From positions 28,125-38,701 of the forward strand of contig MLAK01001005.1 of NCBI GenBank assembly GCA_001839685.1: a DNA stretch of 10,577 nt. Direction: 5' to 3'. Origin of the DNA: Tritrichomonas foetus. Taxonomy: Eukaryota > Parabasalia > Tritrichomonadida > Tritrichomonadidae. A program made the translations under genes and the position numbers. Each line of letters opens with the position of its first letter. Position 1 is the stretch's first letter. Under the pieces are notes generated by a model. The model did no database searches, was not told the origin of the DNA, and saw only the letters and a program-made list of their open reading frames with translations. This document shows, one piece after another, positions 5,831 to 10,577 of the stretch.

Positions 5831-7388
5831 ACATGCAATTTTTTAAAATTTTAGAAACAATTTAAAGGGAAATTGACAGACATTTGAGAATTCTCTCATC
5901 ATCTAGTTTCGACATTGGTATTCAGGAGTAAAATTGAAGAAATAATGTTTTAAACATTTAATAACTTATCAATATGATAATAAATAGAAAAGAAAAAGAT
6001 GTTTCTGTGAATGTTTGACAATAAATAATTGCAGATGTATATTTTTATCATTGTTTTTTGTTTTATGTACGGTATTTCAACATTTAATAACTTTATCATT
6101 AATAAGCCTAACAAATAGTGATGTTTCTGTCAATGTATGTAAACAAATATTGTTATTGCCAAATTTTTTTATAATTCTCTTTTTTAGATTCTTAAAGTAC
6201 CCTATTGCCAATAGCAATGTATAATAATAAAGTGACTCATTTACATTTTAAAAATTGTTTTTTTAAAGACTGTTGTATCAGAAAAAAAATTCAATAAAAA
6301 TATAACGAACATAAAAATCGAAAAAAGAGATCAAAATAGTTGTTAAACACAATCCATACGGGAATCACTAAAAAAGCAACTTAATAATCGCAAAAAATAA
6401 TTTTGATTGCTATTTTGGTTCACCATTGTTTTTGTCCAATCATAACCTTGATATCAAACACAAATTGATCTAGAAATTGTTTTCTATTAAAATATATTTT
6501 TAAATAATATACCTTGTAATTATAAACGATATATGAAAACAAACTTCAAGTTGGTAACTTGTGTATTTATCGGGAATAATGGGTATTTATCCAAAAGATG
6601 ACAGTTTTTAGCCTTGGAAGATGTGAGAAGCTGAATTAAGTTACTTCACAATTGATTAACATTGAAGATTTATTTCTATGTTCAGTGCGATTATCTCCTT
6701 GATGTATTAAATATAATAATATCGGAAATAATGTGATATATTGTAGTAAAATGCACAATTTTTATTTGTCATTATCAGATTTTTTCATTGAAATTATTCA
6801 ATGATTTCATATATGTATAATTCATATTTTTAGAATTGTTACATGCTTTTATGTATTTAAAAATTTATTAGACTTTTCAAGTTCAAATTATGATATATTC
6901 TAGATTTTGGGATCATTTCCCTTTTTTCACCAGATCATGGTATTTTTATTTAACTTTCTATTCCAATATAAATCATATTTTGAAAAAATATAAGGAAATA
7001 TGTTAGAGATTGAATCCTATATGTATACTTTCTCATTAATCGTCCCTTTTGATGCAAAATTCATCAACTTCATTTACTACATAGCTATGTGATATTTTAC
7101 ATAAAATAGGAATGCAATCAGAAATCAAAATTGTGAGAATAAGGAGTTTGAAACTTCATAAAAATCGCAATTGGTTAATATTAATTGAAAGGCGAAAAAT
7201 TATTATATTTTGTATATTTTCCAATTTTTTTTTTTTTTAACAAATGTAACTTTTTGAATTTAAAAGTGGAAACTTGAATTAATATATGGACATAAGGAAA
7301 TTTGAGCTAGATATGAACCAATTTATTATGGACAAAAACTAAGTGTGCTGGACAAAAATAGTTTAAAAAAGGAATTACATATGATTAG
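5831..7388. other. long A+T-rich stretch without a supportable gene
   Basis: No convincing coding frame on either strand and no terminal repeats were identified. The only structure noted is the imperfect direct duplication at 5953-6150 and two copies of TGGACAAAAA at 7329-7338 and 7349-7358. It may contain decayed repeats too diverged to see by eye. Confidence 0.5.
5953..6150 (+). repeat. imperfect direct duplication, period about 122-126 bp
   Basis: AACATTTAATAACTT occurs at 5953-5967 and 6079-6093, and GATGTTTCTGT at 5998-6008 and 6120-6130, in the same order. The sequence between the anchors has diverged. Confidence 0.6.
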
Positions 7389-8288
7389 TCTAACATATTC
7401 AGCGAAGACTGACACGATAACTATGCAAAGACGACTAATTTGAATGACTATGCAACTAAAATTGAGCTTCTTAAATATGTTCTAAATAGTTCAACAACAG
7501 GTGGAAAGTCAAACAGATTGTTTGATAAGCTGTGATTCTAGAATGATTTTAGCATCTTTAGGTGAGCTACAAATAAGAACACCTGACGTTATGAGCTAAA
7601 TATGTAAAAGCTTTGCCCTTGGATATAGACTAGCTGTTGGAGAAATGGTACCTTTTATTTATAAATCTATATTCATCAATGATGATAATATTCAGCTTGA
7701 TCATCATCAAAGTATTAATATTTTCTGATGGCGAATATGAGAAGCCACTAAATCTTTTTTAATAGACTCTGATCAGAACTCCAACTCTTAAAGTTCAATG
7801 GCATCTAGTCAATGGTGAAGATAAGGAATTTGCAACTGAAGAATATGTTGATCATCAATTGGGAGGAAGAGTTGAATGTTGCTAATAGTTCAACAGAAAA
7901 AGGTGCAATAGTAGAACAAAGTTAAAATAATATTGAATTAATTTCTACTTCTGATTACTTAATTTTATCAGCGAAAGAGAATATTAATAATACTAGTAAT
8001 TGCTTCGCGTTTGGAAGTAATCTGGCTGACCGATCGTCAATAACTATATCAATAATGAATGACAAATTTAAGCTTGAGTATCATCACAATCTGAGAGATA
8101 TTATGGCATATAAGGTTTCAATAATCATTTGACCTAGTAAAGTAGATTTTAATAAAAATCAGATTGATGTAAAAGTACCAACTTTGAATGTTCATAGATT
8201 ACTTGTTAAATATAAAGGTGATGAATATACAACTAAAGCTTAAGTAGATGCTCTAGCGAAATGAGTAACAGCTTTAGAAGTCAAATAA
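7389..8288 (+). pseudogene. phage-tail-fibre-like protein pseudogene
   Basis: Coding signal continues across three plus-strand frames with several stops. The first frame (to TGA 7533-7535) has NDYATKIELLKYV, preceded by NYAKTTNL. This short repeat (DYAT-K-x-E-L-x-x-YV) is characteristic of phage tail-fibre and related trimeric fibre proteins. A second frame (7531-7728) reads ILASLGELQIRTPDVMS and FALGYRLAVGEMVPFIYK. A third (about 7787-7885) reads KEFATEEYVDHQLGGRVE, another ATEEYVD-type repeat. From 7875 the first frame resumes to TAA 8286-8288 with stops at 7923, 8130, 8241 and 8262; it holds IDVKVPTLNVHRLLVKYKGD, then an EYTTKA-stop-VDALAK-stop-VTALE segment that looks like the start of a coiled coil. 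In eukaryotes such proteins are expected in giant-virus-like or Maverick/Polinton elements; that assignment is inference. The gene ends at the left repeat of the next transposon, which probably interrupted it. Confidence 0.6.
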
Positions 8289-8290
8289 TT

Positions 8291-8426
8291 ATGTCTATAT
8301 ACATAAAAATATGACGAATATAACTGTTTATAACCGCTATAGCCATCACACTTATATAACCCGGTTGACATGAGACCACACATATAAGTATATATAGGAC
8401 GAAGAGACTGAAGCTGCGCGAAGCGC
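8291..8426 (+). repeat. long terminal inverted repeat, left
   Basis: Imperfectly pairs with 10331-10497. The outer 46 bases match at most positions. The inner end holds the hairpin TGCGCGAAGCGCA. An apparent minus-strand open frame here (8240-8428) is only a by-product of the repeat. Confidence 0.75.
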
Positions 8427-9058
8427 ATTCATAAAATATCATTGTTTATTATTTCCAGGTGAATATCGAAAACCTGGTCTATTATTTTTTCCTTCGTTTG
8501 GAATTAAATCTTTCCTATTTTTATATTGAAATGAGTCAATAGAAGTAACTTTTGGATAATCTTCTAAACTCGAATAATAATTAATTTTTAGCTTTAAAAT
8601 TTGAAATTTATTGTTGAGAACAAAGATACTTCAGCTGAAAATGCGTTACGATCAAAAATGATAAAACAACTTTTTTACGACATCCATCAACGATCTCGAA
8701 ATGAAAATATAATTATATAAAAAGGAAGTGATACCTGAAGATTTCATACCATCTAATCGCACGAAAATCCAAAAAATTTCCGAAATTGAATATTAATAAT
8801 TTTAGCTATTTTCTTTCACTTCTATAATAAATTGCTCCAAAGTCGGGGAAAATTTATTTCGCATATTTTTCAATTAGATATCCCAAGATGACATGCCCAA
8901 GTTCCTTACTTGTAAAATTACCGTCAATTTTACTAAATTCATTTGCATGAGTAGTTATCATATGAAATATAAAAAATAGTTGGACATAGAATTGTTCTCA
9001 TTTTAATATTACGAGAATATATGATGTTACTGTCAAAACCAAAATCTAATAGTCTTGA
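8427..9058 (+). pseudogene. decayed 5' part of the transposon gene
   Basis: Plus-strand segments that look coding alternate between frames. KDTSAENALRSKMIKQLFYD and IHQRSRNEN are near 8622-8710. SKVGENLFRIFF and SQDDMPKFLTCKITVNFTKF are near 8838-8950, followed by ICMSSYHMKYKK. Stops and frame changes are frequent. It would be the N-terminal part of the transposase downstream, where DNA-binding domains usually lie, but I cannot identify a zinc finger with confidence. A small hairpin CCAGGT...ACCTGG is at about 8456-8477. Confidence 0.4.
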
Positions 9059-10331
9059 ACCAGAGTCGAAATTGTTCTATTAAAACATGATCAGGTATTA
9101 TGCAACATTCCAGTACTGATACAAGTAATCGATGATTTTTTTTTAGAAGTCGATTTATCAAACGACGAAACTATAAATCAAAACAGCTTTGATAAAATCT
9201 TTAAAACAAACAGGAATTTTAATTTAAAAATAGTTCACCTAGAACAATTATATATTCTAATTGGCATAATCTCAAGAAACAAAACTACCACAGCTGAACA
9301 TTGTCAAAAAATGCTTCTAAATAAACTGTTGGTGCTCCAATGGTGAAGTCATTGGATTTGTGAGTAAATATCAAATTGACAAAACCCTAGCAGAGGAAAT
9401 TATTCAAAATCAGAGCAAAATATTCAAATTAAACATAAAAAGGATATTGCTCTGGCCTATTTTACAATAATAATTTTGTCTACATGCACCTCACATCATC
9501 CTTTTCTTTTGAAACTTATATGTGCCAATTCTGGAAAAGCTTATTACATTACAATAAAAATAATACAGGAAGTAAAAAATGATCCACCAAATATTAGTTT
9601 TGATGTGATTGGATACAGTTGTGATGGCTATCCAACTTATTTGTTACTCATTAAAGAAATGATAAAGATTTTTCTCGATTATGATTTTTGGGATGTGAAT
9701 ATTTCAATAGTGGATCAATTTGCGAAATTTAGTGATTCTTCCTTTTTCTTCAATCCTCTGCATCTCGCGAAAAATGAGCGATATAGAAAAGTGAGAGCCC
9801 GAAATCTTTTGATATTTTCTCGAAATCATAATATTTTTTCGAAAATTGTTCTACAGCAACATTAATTTCCTGAATATTTGCTTGACGAAAGAAAAGAAAG
9901 AGAAATGGAAGATGATCTCGCCACTCGATTTTTTGATGTAAAAGATCTTCATCTTGCTATAGAAAAAATGATATCACATTATTTTTGTCCTTATTGCCAG
10001 TTACATTAATGTTAGAAGCATATTTTTGTGTTGGTATTGATAGGAATCGAGTGATTTTCGATCTCTCTCTGGTTATATCATTTGATCTTTTTTTTTTGGA
10101 CTTCGTTAATCAATATAATACCTCAAGAAAAGCATGTTGAATCACAACATCAGACAGAGGCAACTGATATTATAACAATGTTTGATGCACCATTCCTAAA
10201 AAGCAAATTTCATTATGTTTTGGAATATTAATCCAATTGAATGATAACGAGCTTTTTAGATTGGGTGCGTTGGATCTCATCCCAATGAGCATTTCTTCAG
10301 AAACAAAAAAAACTACCATCCCTTCGCTTAG
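9059..10331 (+). pseudogene. P-element/THAP9-like transposase catalytic region, multiply broken
   Basis: After TGA 9056-9058 one frame is open to TGA 9350-9352 (VLCNIPVLIQVIDDFFLEVD, LKIVHLEQLYILIGIISRN). A second frame follows (GEVIGFVSKYQIDKTLAEEI). The first frame then resumes, unbroken from about 9420 to TAA 9863-9865, with ISFDVIGYSCDGYPTYLLLI (Asp at 9623-9625) and PLHLAKNERYRKV (about 9755-9793). Past that stop the same frame continues to 10007-10009 (FPEYLLDERKEREMEDDLAT). Further pieces lie in other frames: PVTLMLEAYFCVGIDRNR; LFRLGALD; GSHPNEHFFRNKKN (Glu at 10287-10289). The order D-G block, PLHL-x-KN-x-R block, then a P-x-EHFF block near the end matches the RNase-H-like core of P-element/THAP9-type transposases, with the last Glu as candidate catalytic residue. 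Family-level identity is inference. At least four frame changes or stops make it non-functional. Confidence 0.5.
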
Positions 10332-10497
10332 CGCTTCGCGCTGCTTCAGTCTGTCCGTCCTATATATATTATTATATATGTTATATATTTCATATAACAT
10401 GTCAGGTGGGGGTATAAGGGGTGAGGTGAAGCCATGGTCCGACGGTTAAAACGGTTAGAAAACGGTTATGTACGTTTATTTTTACGTATATAGAAAT
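10331..10497 (-). repeat. long terminal inverted repeat, right
   Basis: Counterpart of 8291-8426 in inverted orientation. It holds the hairpin AGCGCTTCGCGCT at 10331-10343, an A/T palindromic stretch at 10360-10400, a G-rich tract GGTGGGGGTATAAGGGG, and three ACGGTT copies within 10442-10467. Confidence 0.75.
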
Positions 10498-10577
10498 ATG
10501 GGAAGACTAAAACGCATCAATACAGCTTGTAAAACATGGTGGCAAAGCTTTATAGCAAAAATAATAGACCTTATAAA
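10498..10577. other. right flank of the long-repeat transposon
   Basis: A plus-strand frame (RLKRINTACKTWWQSFIAKI) is open to the window end. It is too short to assign. If the transposon split the tail-fibre-like gene, this would be expected to continue it, but nothing in the residues proves that. Confidence 0.25.

Larger units (their letters stand above)
8291..10497 (+). mobile_element. DNA transposon with long terminal inverted repeats and P-like transposase remains
   Basis: Related inverted repeats lie at 8291-8426 and 10331-10497. Their outer ends share TCTATATAC and TAAAAATA, the middle shares TTATA and TGACATG, and the inner ends share TATATATAGGACG and AGACTGAAGC. The enclosed 1.9 kb carries a broken plus-strand transposase. 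The right repeat is longer because of extra ACGGTT copies and an A/T insertion. No clear target-site duplication was found (flanks AAATAATT and ATGGGAAG differ), so the exact ends are uncertain. It abuts a tail-fibre-like pseudogene on the left. Confidence 0.75.

Noticed and set aside
6015..6224. 69-codon hydrophobic plus-strand open frame
   Set aside because: It is an A+T-rich Leu/Ile/Phe-heavy frame within an imperfect duplication; no start context or motif supports it.
8240..8428. 62-codon minus-strand open frame
   Set aside because: It spans the end of the tail-fibre-like pseudogene and the left terminal repeat of the next transposon.
10170..10400. 76-codon minus-strand open frame
   Set aside because: It runs antisense to the transposase end and into the right terminal repeat.
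1..10577. Reassigned stop codons (ciliate-like or other variant code) to explain in-frame stops
   Set aside because: TAA and TGA both interrupt frames, frameshifts are also common, and stops are not enriched at conserved Gln or Trp positions; decay is simpler.
1..10577. CRISPR array, prophage or bacterial operon
   Set aside because: No regularly spaced repeats, no ribosome-binding-site-led gene strings and no intact phage genes; the tail-fibre-like piece is isolated and decayed.

Overview
The window looks like eukaryotic, very A+T-rich, repeat-dense DNA. It holds no bacterial-style operons and no intact host gene that I can defend. Almost every recognisable coding segment is transposon-derived and broken by in-frame stops or frameshifts, and several repeats sit inside others. 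The organism cannot be named from sequence alone. A parabasalid protist (Trichomonas/Tritrichomonas-like) is my best guess, because of intron-free decayed frames, several cut-and-paste transposon families, and a phage-tail-fibre-like protein of a kind I associate with large DNA transposons of such genomes. A fungus or animal rich in DNA transposons is not excluded, and the probable SINE would also fit those.

Layout, left to right. (1) 1-1448, minus strand: 5' half of a hAT transposon, comprising BED zinc finger, N-terminal and central transposase (running off the left edge), a 5' noncoding part full of ATCGAT motifs, a terminal motif at 1431-1440 and an 8-bp flank. (2) 1449-3929: a composite. 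Plus-strand remains of a hAT C-terminal dimerisation domain (2002-2190) are followed by a minus-strand SINE-like element (about 2218-2560, poly-A tail, 23-bp hairpin). Next comes an almost complete 1.1-kb pogo/Tigger-like element (2568-3670) with 34-bp inverted repeats and TA duplications, and then a second hAT end (3727-3929). The two hAT ends have flanks that are exact reverse complements, which suggests one hAT element split by an inversion.

(3) 3930-5870: unrecognised decayed coding fragments (4470-4739, 4924-5325), a MITE-like fold-back unit (4719-4898), a perfect 33-bp inverted repeat (5296-5486) with shuffled small modules, and a G+C-richer island (about 5570-5830). (4) 5870-7388: A+T-rich DNA without a convincing gene, containing one imperfect direct duplication.

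(5) 7389-8290, plus strand: pseudogene of a phage-tail-fibre-like protein. (6) About 8291-10497: a transposon with long (136-167 bp) imperfect terminal repeats and a broken P-element/THAP9-like transposase; it abuts and probably interrupts the tail-fibre-like gene. (7) 10498-10577: short right flank.

No functional pathway is encoded here. The value of the window is its structure: several transposon superfamilies layered on each other, a probable inversion recorded by target-site duplications, and fold-back structures, one of which shows a paired (compensatory) change.
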